This document shows, one piece after another, positions 17,292 through 26,269 of a DNA stretch of 64,000 bases. The stretch lies in contig CAZIVR010000005.1 in assembly GCA_964542745.1 (NCBI GenBank), forward strand, positions 12,122 through 76,121, read 5' to 3'. The notes below the pieces were generated by a model, which was not told the origin of the DNA, searched no databases, and was given only the letters and a program-made list of their open reading frames with translations. The number at the start of each line of letters is the position of its first letter. Within the stretch, counting starts at the first letter, position 1. The stretch comes from DATKAB01 sp964542745. GTDB lineage: Bacteria; Eisenbacteria; RBG-16-71-46. The translations under genes and the position numbers were made by a program.

Positions 17292-18566
17292 ATGGCCTAC
17301 GAGGTGAAGCTTCCGGACATCGGCGAGGGCATCGCCGAGGGCGAGATCGTCCGCTGGATGGTGAAGGTGGGCGACGCCGTGAAGGACGACCAGCCGCTGG
17401 TCGAGGTGATGACCGACAAGGCCAGCGTCGAGATCCCCTCGCCGCGCACCGGCACCATCGCCGCGATCCACGCCGAGGCGGGCAGCGTGGTGCCGGTCGG
17501 CAGCGTGATCGTGAGCATCGCGGTGGCCGGCGAGTCCGCGGCCCCGGGCGGCGCGGGCGCGCCGACGCCGGAGGAGCGGCGCTGGAACGGCGAGGGCGGC
17601 GCGGTGCCGGTGCGCGAGTCCGGCGGCCCGGCCACCACCGGCGCGCGGCCGGCGGCCGGACGGGTGCAGGCCACGCCGGCGGTGCGCGCGCTCGCGAAGC
17701 AGATGGGCGTGGCGCTCGAGTCGCTGGCGGGCTCGGGGCCGGGCGGCGCGGTCACCGCCGAGGACGTGAAGCGCGCGGCGGGAGCGGGCGCGGCCTCCCC
17801 GGCGCCCGGAGCCGAGGCCGCCGGCGCGGCGGGGCCGGGACCGGCGGCGGCGAACCCCGACGAGGAGCGCGTCCCCCTGCGCGGTCTGCGCCGGAAGATC
17901 GCCGAGGCCATGCGGCGCTCGATCGAGACCGCGGCCCACTTCACCTTCGTGGCGGAGTGCGACTTCACCGCGCTCGCCGCCCATCGCGCGGCGGCGCGCG
18001 GCCGCCCCGCGGCCTCGGGGGTCAAGCTCACCTACCTCGCCTACGTCGTGAAGGCCCTCGGCCCCACGCTCGCCGAGTTCCCCACGCTCAACGCGCGGCT
18101 CGACGACGAACGGGGCGAGATCGTGCTCTCGAAGCGGCGCCACGTGGGCATCGCCACCGCGACCGAGGAGGGGCTCACCGTGCCGGTGATCCGCGACGCC
18201 GACCGCCGCACGCTGCTCGAGCTGGCGCGGGAGATCGAGCGGCTGGCGAAGGCGGCCCGCGACCACTCGATCCGGCTCGAGGAGCTGCAGGGCGGCACCT
18301 TCACCGTCACCAGCACCGGGGCCCGCGGCGGCGTGCTCGCGACCCCGATCCTCCACCACCCGCAGGTGGCGATCCTCGGCGTCCACGAGGTCAAGCCGAA
18401 GCCGGCGGTGGTGGACGGCCAGATCGTGATCCGCGAGCTCGGGAACCTGTCGCTGTCGCTCGATCACCGCGTGGTGGACGGCGCGGTGGGCGCCGACTTC
18501 CTCTACGCGCTGATCGCGCGCCTCGAGCGGCCCGAGAGCTGGCTCGGCGCGGAGGACCTCGCGTGA
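17292..18566 (+). CDS. 2-oxoacid dehydrogenase E2 (dihydrolipoamide acyltransferase)
   Basis: 424 residues from ATG 17292, behind GAGGAG. A lipoyl domain covers about 1-77, with the lipoyl-lysine K43 in VMTDKASVEIPSP. After an Ala/Gly/Pro linker comes the peripheral subunit-binding domain (about 119-157, VQATPAVRALAKQMGV), another linker, and the catalytic domain (about 190-420) with the SLSLDHRVVDGAVGADF signature (H392, D396). It accepts the acyl group from E1 and gives it to CoA. The single lipoyl domain matches BCKDH-type E2. No E3 (dihydrolipoamide dehydrogenase) gene is in the window. Confidence 0.93.
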   Translation: MAYEVKLPDIGEGIAEGEIVRWMVKVGDAVKDDQPLVEVMTDKASVEIPSPRTGTIAAIHAEAGSVVPVGSVIVSIAVAGESAAPGGAGAPTPEERRWNGEGGAVPVRESGGPATTGARPAAGRVQATPAVRALAKQMGVALESLAGSGPGGAVTAEDVKRAAGAGAASPAPGAEAAGAAGPGPAAANPDEERVPLRGLRRKIAEAMRRSIETAAHFTFVAECDFTALAAHRAAARGRPAASGVKLTYLAYVVKALGPTLAEFPTLNARLDDERGEIVLSKRRHVGIATATEEGLTVPVIRDADRRTLLELAREIERLAKAARDHSIRLEELQGGTFTVTSTGARGGVLATPILHHPQVAILGVHEVKPKPAVVDGQIVIRELGNLSLSLDHRVVDGAVGADFLYALIARLERPESWLGAEDLA

Positions 18567-20773
18567 ACCCCCGCCGCGACCCCCGCGCCGGCGCGGCCTT
18601 CGCCGCGCTGCTCGCGGTGGCCGGCGCCGTCGCGGGCCCGCCGTCCGCACGCGCCTCGGCCGCGGATCCGGCCGCGACGGCGCACGCGCCGCCCGCCGTC
18701 GCGCTGCCCCGCCCGCCCGCGACGCCCATGCGCGTGGTGCGCGACACGCTGCACGGCACCGTGGTGTCCGACCCGTTCCGCTGGCTCGAGGACGCCCGCT
18801 CGCCCGAGACGCGCGCCTGGCTCGCGGAGCAGGAGGCCTACCGCCGCGCGGTGATGGCGCACGCGCCGGGGCGCGAGCGCCTGCTCGCGCGCCTCGAGCA
18901 GCTGCATCGCACCGACGACGCCACCACGCCGGTGGCGCGCGCGGGCCGGCTCTTCTACCTCCGGCGCGCCGCCGACCGGGAACTGCCGGTGCTGGTGATG
19001 CGGACCGGCGAGCGCGAGCAGGTGCTCTACGATCCGCACGCGCTGCGCTCCGACCGCCACGTCGCGATCCGCGTGCTCGACGTCTCGGACGACGCGAGGC
19101 TGGTGGCCCTCGGCGTCCAGGAGGCGGGCGCGGACGAGGTGACGGTCCGCTTCCTCGAGACCGCCACGCGGCGCCTGCGGCCCGAGGCGCTGCCTCGGGC
19201 GCGCTACGGCTCGGTCCAGTTCACGGGCGACGGACGGTCGGTCTACTACGCGCGCTTCGAGGCGGACGGCCCGCGGCTGCGCCGCCACGGGCTGGGGTCG
19301 GACCCGGCGCGCGACCCGCTGGTCTACGGCGAGGGGCTCGGCCCCGACCGCATCCTCTCGCTCTCCGTCTCCGACGACGGGGCGTGGATGCTGATCACCG
19401 TGCGGCACGGCTCGGCCGGCGACCGCACCGAGCTCCACGTCAAGGACCTGCGGCGCGACGGCCCGGTCCGGACCGTGGTGGACGACGTGCCCGCGCGCTT
19501 CGACGGCCGGCTCGCGTCGGACACGCTCTACGTGCGCACCAACTGGGAGGCGCCGCGGCAGCGCATCCTGGCCGTGGACCTGCGCGACCCGGCCCGCGAC
19601 AAGTGGCGCGAAGTGCTGCGCGAGGGCCAGTACGTGATCGACGGGTGGACGCTCGCGGGCGGCCGCCTGCTGGTCAACTACGCCGTGAACGTGTCGTCGC
19701 AGGTCTACCTCCTCGACCGGGAGGGACGGGTGCTCGGCCCGGTGCCGGTGGGCGAGACCGGCGCGGTGCGCGGCTTGTCCGGGCGCTGGAGCGATCCGGA
19801 CGCCTACCTCACCTTCGAGTCCTACGACACGCCCCCGCGGATCCTGAAGGTGGCGGCGGCCACCAACCACGTCACCACGTGGTGGACGTCCAACGCCCCG
19901 TTCCGGAGCGAGGACTACGTGGTGGAGCAGGCGTGGGTCGCCTCGCGCGACGGCACGCGCATCCCCATGTTCCTCGCCCACCGCAAGGGGCTGGCGCGCG
20001 ACGGGAAGGCGCCGGTCTACCTCACGGGCTACGGCGGCTTCGCCCTCAACCGGACCCCGCGCTTCTCGGCGCTGGCCGCGGCGTGGATGGAGAACGGCGG
20101 CATCTGGGCCGAGCCCGCGCTGCGCGGCGGCGCGGAGTTCGGGGAGGAGTGGCACCGCGACGGCATGCTCGACCGCAAGCAGAACACGTTCGACGACTTC
20201 ATCGCCGCGGCCGAGTGGCTGGTGCGCATGCGCTTCACCTCCCGCGACCGGCTCGCGATCGGCGGCGGCAGCAACGGCGGCCTGCTGGTGGGCGCGGCCC
20301 TCACGCAGCGTCCGGACCTGTTTCGCGCCGTGGTGTGCTCGGTGCCGCTCCTCGACATGCTCCGCTACCACCGCTTCCAGGTGGCGCGGTTCTGGGTCTC
20401 CGAGTACGGCTCGAGCGAGGACCCGGCGCAGTTCCGGACCCTCCACGCCTACTCGCCCTACCATCGCGTGAAGATCGGCACGGACTACCCGGCGGTGCTG
20501 CTGGCGAGCGGCGACTCCGACACCCGGGTGGATCCGCTGCACGCGCGCAAGATGGCGGCGCTGCTCCAGTCCGCCACCGGTTCGGACCGGCCGGTGCTGC
20601 TGCGCTACGACGAGCGCTCCGGGCACTCGGGCGGAAAACCCCGCAGCCGGCAGGTCGAGGACGACACCGACACCCTGCTGTTCCTGTGCTGGCAGCTCGG
20701 CATCGAGCCTCGCGAGGGGGCGCCGCCGCCGCTCCCACCCGAGCGCCCGAGCGGCGACCGGCAGCCCGACTGA
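18563..20773 (+). CDS. Prolyl oligopeptidase (S9A), exported
   Basis: 736 residues from GTG 18563, overlapping the E2 stop (GTGA). A signal peptide (about 1-34, AFAALLAVAGAVAGPPSARA) precedes the DPFRWLEDARSPETRAWL stretch typical of S9A. A beta-propeller spans about 100-440, then the hydrolase domain. The catalytic triad is S570 in GGGSNGGL, D653 in GDSDTRVDP, and H688 in SGHSGG. It should cleave short peptides after proline, probably in the periplasm. An exported peptidase between E2 and E1 alpha of a cytoplasmic complex is odd. Confidence 0.92.
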   Translation: MNPRRDPRAGAAFAALLAVAGAVAGPPSARASAADPAATAHAPPAVALPRPPATPMRVVRDTLHGTVVSDPFRWLEDARSPETRAWLAEQEAYRRAVMAHAPGRERLLARLEQLHRTDDATTPVARAGRLFYLRRAADRELPVLVMRTGEREQVLYDPHALRSDRHVAIRVLDVSDDARLVALGVQEAGADEVTVRFLETATRRLRPEALPRARYGSVQFTGDGRSVYYARFEADGPRLRRHGLGSDPARDPLVYGEGLGPDRILSLSVSDDGAWMLITVRHGSAGDRTELHVKDLRRDGPVRTVVDDVPARFDGRLASDTLYVRTNWEAPRQRILAVDLRDPARDKWREVLREGQYVIDGWTLAGGRLLVNYAVNVSSQVYLLDREGRVLGPVPVGETGAVRGLSGRWSDPDAYLTFESYDTPPRILKVAAATNHVTTWWTSNAPFRSEDYVVEQAWVASRDGTRIPMFLAHRKGLARDGKAPVYLTGYGGFALNRTPRFSALAAAWMENGGIWAEPALRGGAEFGEEWHRDGMLDRKQNTFDDFIAAAEWLVRMRFTSRDRLAIGGGSNGGLLVGAALTQRPDLFRAVVCSVPLLDMLRYHRFQVARFWVSEYGSSEDPAQFRTLHAYSPYHRVKIGTDYPAVLLASGDSDTRVDPLHARKMAALLQSATGSDRPVLLRYDERSGHSGGKPRSRQVEDDTDTLLFLCWQLGIEPREGAPPPLPPERPSGDRQPD

Positions 20774-20805
20774 ACGCGGCGGCGCCGCCGCCCGAGGGAG
20801 ACCCG

Positions 20806-21903
20806 ATGACCGAAACGCTGCGCGTGCTGGATGCCGACGGGAAGCTGGTGGGCGAGGCCCCCGAGGTTCCCGGGGACGACCTCGTCGCCATGCTGCGCCA
20901 CATGGTCCGGATGCGCACGCTCGACGTGCGCATGCTGTCGCTCCAGCGGCAGGGCCGCATCGGCTTCTACGGCACCGCGACCGGGCAGGAGGCGGCCGTG
21001 ACGGGCTCGGCGTACGCGCTGCGCCCGCAGGACTGGGTCTTCCACGCGCTGCGCGAGACCGGCGTGTGCCTGTGGCGCGGCACCACGGTGAAGGAGCTGG
21101 TGTGCCAGCTCATCGGCAACTCGGGCGACGTGCTGATCGGCCGCCAGATGCCCATGCACTTCAGCGACCGGCGCGTGCGGTCCGTGGCGTGGTCGAGCGT
21201 GATCGCGACCCAGCTCCCCCACGCCATGGGCGCCGCGTGGGCGGCGAAGCTGCAGAAGAAGGACGAGGTGATGATGGGCTACATCGGCGACGGCGGCACG
21301 TCGTCGGGCGACTTCCACGCCGCCCTCAACTTCGCGGCGGTGTTCCGGGTCCCCGCGGTGTTCTTCTGCCAGAACAACCAGTGGGCGATCTCGGTGCCCC
21401 TCTCCCGCCAGACGCGCTCGGAGAGCCTCGCGGTCAAGGCGGTGGCCTACGGCATGCCGGGCGTGCGGGTGGACGGCAACGACCTGCTCGCGGTGATCGC
21501 GGCCACCCGCGAGGCGGTGCGCCGCGCGAGCGCGGGCGGTGGCCCGACCTTCATCGAGGCCGTCACGTTCCGCATGGGCGGCCACTCGTCGAGCGACGAC
21601 CCCACCCGCTATCGCGACAAGGAGCTGGTCGCCGAGTGGGAGCGGCAGGATCCCGTGAACCGGCTGCGCGCCTACCTGCGCGCGGAGGGACTGCTCGCGG
21701 ACGGCACCGAGGAACGCTGGGTCGAGGAGGGCAACGCCGAGATCACCGCCGCGATCGCCGAGGCCGAGGCGCTTCCCCCTCCCGGCATCGAGACCATGTT
21801 CACCGACGTCTACGCCGAGATGCCGCCCCACCTCGCCGAGCAGATGCGCTACGCGGTGGCGATGGGCGAGGGCACGAAGTTCGAGGGGGCGTTCCCGCTC
21901 TAG
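20806..21903 (+). CDS. 2-oxoacid dehydrogenase E1 component, alpha subunit
   Basis: 365 residues from ATG 20806, behind GAGGGAG. The TPP-binding motif is GDGG (from G161) through QNN (N190-N191), with the SGDFHAALNFAAVFRVPAVF stretch between. FRMGGHSSSDDPTRYRDKEL contains the conserved H and the phosphorylation-loop-like region. This is the longer BCKDH-type alpha chain. It works with the beta chain at 16004, although three genes separate them. It ends the operon. Confidence 0.92.
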   Translation: MTETLRVLDADGKLVGEAPEVPGDDLVAMLRHMVRMRTLDVRMLSLQRQGRIGFYGTATGQEAAVTGSAYALRPQDWVFHALRETGVCLWRGTTVKELVCQLIGNSGDVLIGRQMPMHFSDRRVRSVAWSSVIATQLPHAMGAAWAAKLQKKDEVMMGYIGDGGTSSGDFHAALNFAAVFRVPAVFFCQNNQWAISVPLSRQTRSESLAVKAVAYGMPGVRVDGNDLLAVIAATREAVRRASAGGGPTFIEAVTFRMGGHSSSDDPTRYRDKELVAEWERQDPVNRLRAYLRAEGLLADGTEERWVEEGNAEITAAIAEAEALPPPGIETMFTDVYAEMPPHLAEQMRYAVAMGEGTKFEGAFPL

Positions 21904-21956
21904 GCTCCGTGGGAGAACGACGCGCGAGCGCGCCGGCAGGCGGCCGTAAGCGCGAA

Positions 21957-21979
21957 GGCCCGGTCGCGGCGACCGGGCC
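21957..21979. terminator. Hairpin between convergent operons
   Basis: GGCCCGGTCG (21957-21966), a 3-base loop and CGACCGGGCC (21970-21979): a perfect 10-bp stem. It lies between the end of the E1 alpha gene (21903) and the end of the PorV-LysM gene (22019) and could serve both. No T-run follows. Confidence 0.5.
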
Positions 21980-22018
21980 CAGGCGTTCTCGAGACGGGTG
22001 TCCTGAGGTTTCGGGAAC

Positions 22019-23611
22019 TCAGCGCCCCTTGGCAGGCAGCTTCAGCACCTGGCCCGGCCTCACCTTCTCCGAGACCAGGTTGTTCTCCATCATCAGCGCG
22101 GGAACCGTGTTCCCCCACTCCTTCGCGATGTCCGCGAGCGTCTGGCCATCCTTGACCTTGACGCGATCGGGACGCGCCGCGGGCGGCGCCGGCTTCGCCG
22201 GTGCGGGCACGGGCTTCGGCGCTTCCTCGACCCTCGCGGGCGCGGGCGCGGGCTTCGGCGCTTCCTCGACCTTCGCGGGCGCGGGCGCGGGCTTCGGCGC
22301 TTCCTCGACCTTCGCGGGCGCGGGCGCGGGCTTCGGCGCTTCCTCGACCTTGGCCGGGGCCGGTGCGGGCTTCGGCGCTTCCTCGACCTTCGCCGGGGCC
22401 GTTGCGGGCTTCGGCGACGGTTCGGTCTTCGCCGGCTCGGGAGCCGGGGCCGCCTTCGCGGGAGACGGCGTCGGCGCGACGATGGCCGCCGGAGCGGGCG
22501 GCGCCGCGACCGCGGGCCTGGCGGGCTTCGCCGGAGCGGCCGGGACAATCGCGGGGCGCGGGGCCTCGGCCGTCGCCCGCGCGGACCGCGCGCGGTCCAC
22601 GTAGCCGGGCTGCGGCGACGACGACTTCGCCACCGGCGCGGGACGCGGGGACCTCGCCGCGGCCGCCTCGCCGTCGCCGCCGTTCAGGAAGCCGGGACGG
22701 TAGGTGAGCCCGACGCGGTGCTGCCCGCTCCCCGACGCGCCGCCGGTGAGGAAGCCGTAGTCGAGCCAGAAGCCGTTGGCGCCCGCCCCCATGCCGAAGG
22801 TGGGCCCGCCGAGCGGCTCGCCCTCGTCCGCGCCCAGCTCCTTGCGGTAGCCGCTGCGCAGGGCGAGGTGGTCGCGGTAGCGCCACTCGACGCCTCCCCG
22901 CACGTCGCTGTAGTAGGCGCTCGGGAAGTTCGCGTCGAGCGCGAAGGTGAGGCCCGAGAGCGGCATCGAGTAGGCGACCCCGGCGCCGTAGCTGGTCGGG
23001 AAGTCGTAGGTGGCGCCGCCGTAGCTCATCTTGCCGAAGGCGTTCTGCGCGGCCGCGCCGAAACCGAGCGCGCCGGCCCGCACCCGCACGCCGGCGTCGA
23101 ACGTCACGCCGCCGCCGGTCACGTCGCCGAGCTTCTCGGTCGCGAACTTGAGGCCGAGCCCCACGGTCGCGCGCGGGCCCACCGGCTGCGCCACCTGCAG
23201 GCCGAGCGCCATGCTCGAGGCGTTGAAGCTCCCGGTCGGGAGGTTGTTGGCGTCGCGGCCCTCGAAGGCGCCGTCGCCCTGGTAGAGACCGCTCAGGCCC
23301 CAGCGGGTGCGCGAGGCGCCGAAGCGGCCGCCGGCCGCGATCCAGTCCTGCGGGCTTTCGCCGGTGATCGTGGAGTGCGAGAAGACGTAGTGGGTCTCGC
23401 CGAGGCCGCCGAGCGCGGCGACGTTCCAGGCCGCGGCGCCTAGCCCGCTGCCGAACCCGAGCGTGGCGCCTCCCATGCCGAGCACGTCCGCGCCCGCGCC
23501 CACCGACAGGAATCCGGCCGCGGTGGTGCCGGCCTTCTCGATCCCCGCCCACGCGCCCGACGGCGCCGTCACCAGCAGCGCGGCCACCACGATCCCTCGA
23601 ACGCGACGCAT
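22019..23611 (-). CDS. PorV/PorQ-type outer-membrane barrel with Pro/Ala-rich repeats and C-terminal LysM
   Basis: 530 residues from ATG 23611. A signal peptide (ending APSGAWA) leads into a barrel (about 25-310). Its opening GTTAAGFLSVGAGADVLGMG and GLGAAAWNVAALGGLG match PorV/PorQ (UPF0164) proteins. A charged Pro/Ala-rich spacer (about 320-480) follows, containing five near-identical 13-residue repeats of the PAPAKVEEAPK type. It ends in a LysM domain (about 485-528: VKDGQTLADIAKEWGNTVPA). PorV proteins are outer-membrane parts of type IX secretion. The LysM could bind peptidoglycan. It is the last gene of an operon after two FN3 genes. Confidence 0.8.
   Translation of the reverse strand: MRRVRGIVVAALLVTAPSGAWAGIEKAGTTAAGFLSVGAGADVLGMGGATLGFGSGLGAAAWNVAALGGLGETHYVFSHSTITGESPQDWIAAGGRFGASRTRWGLSGLYQGDGAFEGRDANNLPTGSFNASSMALGLQVAQPVGPRATVGLGLKFATEKLGDVTGGGVTFDAGVRVRAGALGFGAAAQNAFGKMSYGGATYDFPTSYGAGVAYSMPLSGLTFALDANFPSAYYSDVRGGVEWRYRDHLALRSGYRKELGADEGEPLGGPTFGMGAGANGFWLDYGFLTGGASGSGQHRVGLTYRPGFLNGGDGEAAAARSPRPAPVAKSSSPQPGYVDRARSARATAEAPRPAIVPAAPAKPARPAVAAPPAPAAIVAPTPSPAKAAPAPEPAKTEPSPKPATAPAKVEEAPKPAPAPAKVEEAPKPAPAPAKVEEAPKPAPAPAKVEEAPKPAPAPARVEEAPKPVPAPAKPAPPAARPDRVKVKDGQTLADIAKEWGNTVPALMMENNLVSEKVRPGQVLKLPAKGR
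22213..22407 (-). repeat. Five tandem 39-bp repeats
   Basis: Five consecutive 39-base units, beginning at 22213, 22252, 22291, 22330 and 22369, each coding the 13-residue unit PAPAKVEEAPKPA with small changes. They form the spacer before the LysM domain. High identity points to recent unit duplication and possible length variation. Confidence 0.85.
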
Positions 23612-23670
23612 GCTCGACTCCCTCCGGGTGCGTCCGGCGCCGCGGCGCCGGGAAAGCGAATCGGCGCGCG

Positions 23671-24681
23671 TCACGGCTGGCGCACCAGCTTGATGCTCGA
23701 GCGGCGGTCGCCGTCCACGAGCCACGCGCGATAGACGCCCGGCGCGACTTCGGCGCCGGCGTCGTTGCGGCCGTCCCAGCGCACGCTGCCGTCGGCGCAG
23801 CGCGGAACCGAACCCACGTCGAGCCGGCGCACGCGGAAGCCGCCGCCCGACACGATGTCGATCCAAAGGCCGGCGCCCCCGCCGCTCAGCGTGATCGGCA
23901 GGCACACCGGCTGGCCGGCGCGGCTCGGGTTCGGATAGCCCGGGGCGAGCGCGTCCGTCACGGTGCCGCCCGGCGCGGTGGCGAGCGTCAGGCGGAAGGC
24001 GGCGCTGCGCGCGCCCTCGTTGTCGCTGATGTCGCTGGCGCTCACCTGGTACCAGACCTCGCTCGCGCCCGACGGCGGGGCGTTGTCGAGGTAGCTGGGG
24101 TTCGTGAGCAGCGCCCCCGTGAGCTTCGTGTAGGGGCCGCCCGAGGCGGTGGCGCGGTAGACCGAATAGCCCTGGAGATCGGGCTCGCTGTTCGCGTTCC
24201 ACGTCAGCTGCACGCCGGAGCCCGAGCGCGTCGCCGACAGGCCGGTCGGCGCGGAGGGCGGCGCGGTGTCGTAGACCCAGTCCCACTGAAGCAGGTTGGA
24301 GATCGCGGCGAGGTTGCCGGCGTCGTCCTCGGCGCGGATCGCGAAGTAGTAGGTGGTGCCGCGCGACAGGCCGCGCACCACCACGCTCTGGCGGGTGCCG
24401 GCGACCAGGGGCGCGGGGAGGCCGGGCACCGCCTGCGCCGCGTTCCAGTTGCCGGCGGTGATCGGCGAGGTGGAAAGCCGCATGTGGTAGAGCGTCGCGG
24501 TCCCGAGCCGGTCGTCGTCGCCCGGCGCGGTCCACTGCAGCATCACGCTGTCCGCGCCCGCGCCCTGCGCCCGCGCCGCGACCGGCGCCAGCAGCAGCAG
24601 CATCAGGCCGGCGAGCCCGAGCAGCCAGCGCCTCGGATCGAGGAGCGAACGCCGGCGCGGGAACGCGGACGCGGGTCGCAT
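23671..24681 (-). CDS. Secreted fibronectin type III protein with FlgD-like C-terminal domain
   Basis: 336 residues from ATG 24681, whose A is shared with the upstream stop (TGATG). The signal peptide ends in VAARAQG. A first FN3 domain (about 40-130) has the sequence LSTSPITAGNWNAAQAVPGL also seen in the upstream gene. A second FN3 domain spans about 138-232 (YDTAPPSAPTGLSATRSG). The last 80 residues (YPNPSRAGQPVCLPITLSGG to SSIKLVRQP) form the FlgD-like type IX-style C-terminal domain. This is a likely surface or secreted protein, probably paired with its neighbour. Confidence 0.8.
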   Translation of the reverse strand: MRPASAFPRRRSLLDPRRWLLGLAGLMLLLLAPVAARAQGAGADSVMLQWTAPGDDDRLGTATLYHMRLSTSPITAGNWNAAQAVPGLPAPLVAGTRQSVVVRGLSRGTTYYFAIRAEDDAGNLAAISNLLQWDWVYDTAPPSAPTGLSATRSGSGVQLTWNANSEPDLQGYSVYRATASGGPYTKLTGALLTNPSYLDNAPPSGASEVWYQVSASDISDNEGARSAAFRLTLATAPGGTVTDALAPGYPNPSRAGQPVCLPITLSGGGAGLWIDIVSGGGFRVRRLDVGSVPRCADGSVRWDGRNDAGAEVAPGVYRAWLVDGDRRSSIKLVRQP

Positions 24682-25493
24682 CAGCGGCGGGCCCCGCCGA
24701 GGTCCCGCTCGGGACGGAAGCCGGCGTGCCACGCGAACCACACGAAGCCCGCGGCGAGATCGTTGATGCGTCCCGGCGGCATGGTGTCGCTGGTGGTGGC
24801 GCTCGCCACGTTCGAGAGCGCCGAAGGATTCCCGGCGTCGTCCGTGACGCGCATCGCGAAGTAGTACGTGACCTGCCGGCCGAGTCCGCGCACCGTGAAG
24901 GTCTGCGTGGTGCCGGAGGCGGTCGGCGCCGGTTCGCCCGTCGCCTGCGAGGCGCTCGCCCAGTTGCCGGCGGTGATCGGCGAGGTGGAGTACCGGATGT
25001 CGTAGGAGGCCGCCGCTCCGGTGAGGCTGTCGTCGCCGGTGGCGGTCCAGCTCAGGAGCGCGGTGGAGTCGGTGACCGAGGTCACGCTCACGTTGGCGAC
25101 CGCGAAGGGACGGATCGTGTCGGGCGCGGCGAGCGTGGTGCGGCTCACCACGTTCGAGATCAGGGACCAGTTGGGGACGTCGTCCGCGGTCTTGATCGCG
25201 AAGTAGTAGGTGGTGGCCGGCGTGAGGCCCGTCACCGTCACGCCCTGCGAAATACCGGGAGTGCCCGGCACGGGCGTGCCGAGGAAACGCGTCGCCGAGC
25301 CGAAGTTCCCGGCGGTGATCGGCGACGTGGAATAGCGGAGGTCGAACTGGGAGGCGGTTCCGGTCAGGCTGTCGTCTCCCGGCGTGGTCCAGGTGAGCGT
25401 CACGCTGTTCCACGTCGTCTGGGCGTGCGACGGCGGCGCCACCGCCAGACCCAGCGCGACGAGCGCGGCGACCAGGGCGAATCTGGGCTGCAT
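24681..25493 (-). CDS. Secreted protein with two FN3 domains and a broken-off third
   Basis: 270 residues from ATG 25493, behind a strong AAGGAGGAG. The signal peptide ends in SHAQ. FN3 domains lie at about 30-125 and 135-235; both carry the motif SPITAGN, also found in the downstream protein. A third would begin at DTMPPGRINDLAA, but the protein stops 25 residues later with FVWFAWHAGFRPERDLGG, so the domain never forms. It lacks the FlgD-like domain of its neighbour. The abrupt end could reflect an old frameshift or domain loss. The long leader region upstream (25494-25960) may carry regulation. Confidence 0.75.
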   Translation of the reverse strand: MQPRFALVAALVALGLAVAPPSHAQTTWNSVTLTWTTPGDDSLTGTASQFDLRYSTSPITAGNFGSATRFLGTPVPGTPGISQGVTVTGLTPATTYYFAIKTADDVPNWSLISNVVSRTTLAAPDTIRPFAVANVSVTSVTDSTALLSWTATGDDSLTGAAASYDIRYSTSPITAGNWASASQATGEPAPTASGTTQTFTVRGLGRQVTYYFAMRVTDDAGNPSALSNVASATTSDTMPPGRINDLAAGFVWFAWHAGFRPERDLGGARR

Positions 25494-26269
25494 CCACTCC
25501 TCCTTCGTTGCCGGCCCGGGATGCGAGTCGCGCATCCCGAGCCGCCGGGCGTCCTGCCTTGGGAAACACGGGCCGATGATGTCGTGCGGACAGCCGAGGA
25601 GAGCTCGGGCGACCTGCCGCCTGCGGCGGACCCGGCGAAACGAAGAGGTGAGGAGATTTCCGCCGAGCCGCGCGTCGCCACAGCACGAAACGTGCCCCCT
25701 GCGCGCATCCCGCCCGATCCGATCGGGGCGGGGCCGCTGCGGCCCGGAAACCCGCTCCACGCGAGGAACTTCGGGCACGATGCTCGAGCCGCCTGTGAGG
25801 GGGAAACCGGGCGCGGCGCGCGGCCGGGGTTGGATCCTGCAATCCAGCTTCCGTCCGGATGCAACATGAACCGGACTCCGGCCGCCGATCCGGGTCCGGA
25901 TCCGGGACGGTCCGGCCCCTCCCGGGGCGAGCGGCCGATCTTCCGTTCGGTGTGAGCTTCCCGGGTTATTTGCCTGCCGCGAGGACGGTTCCGTGCAGAA
26001 CGCGGCACACCGCGGGCGCTCCGGGGCCGGCGGCACCGCTGAGCTTTGACACTCTTCGCGCCGGACGCCTATCCTTCGACGCGAATGTAGAAACGGGGCT
26101 CCCCGGGCCGTGGGGGCTCGCCCCGGGCTGTACGCGATCCCCGTGCCCTCCCCTTGCCCCCGGCTCCGGCCGGGCAGCTCCCTCGGGCGTCGGGTCTCGG
26201 CCGCTCGCCACGCATGCGATTCGGTCGGCGCGCGGTTCGTTTTCCTGGAGTCGTGAAAGCCCCATACCG
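25494..26269. other. 776-base intergenic region with divergent leaders and a strong hairpin
   Basis: No convincing gene is seen on either strand. It holds the promoter for the pilus operon (26046-26075). A hairpin at 25517-25539 (CGGGATGCG, 5-base loop, CGCATCCCG, with a further GGC/GCC extension) lies 5' of the FN3 operon ribosome binding site. I compared the minus-strand leader with c-di-GMP, glycine, cobalamin and SAM riboswitch signatures and found no clear match. Confidence 0.5.
26046..26075 (+). promoter_or_regulatory. Promoter of the type IV pilus operon
   Basis: A perfect TTGACA (26046-26051), an 18-base spacer and TATCCT (26070-26075). Predicted transcription start is near 26082, leaving a leader of nearly 190 bases before ATG 26270. 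It is one of the most sigma-70-like promoters in the window. Confidence 0.6.

Noticed and set aside
22213..22407. CRISPR-like array in the 39-bp repeats
   Set aside because: Units are contiguous with no spacers and lie in frame within a coding sequence.
25494..25960. Possible c-di-GMP, glycine or cobalamin riboswitch in the FN3 leader
   Set aside because: Key conserved elements (for example the GEMM A-rich joins and GAAA tetraloop) could not be found; only a generic hairpin is supported.
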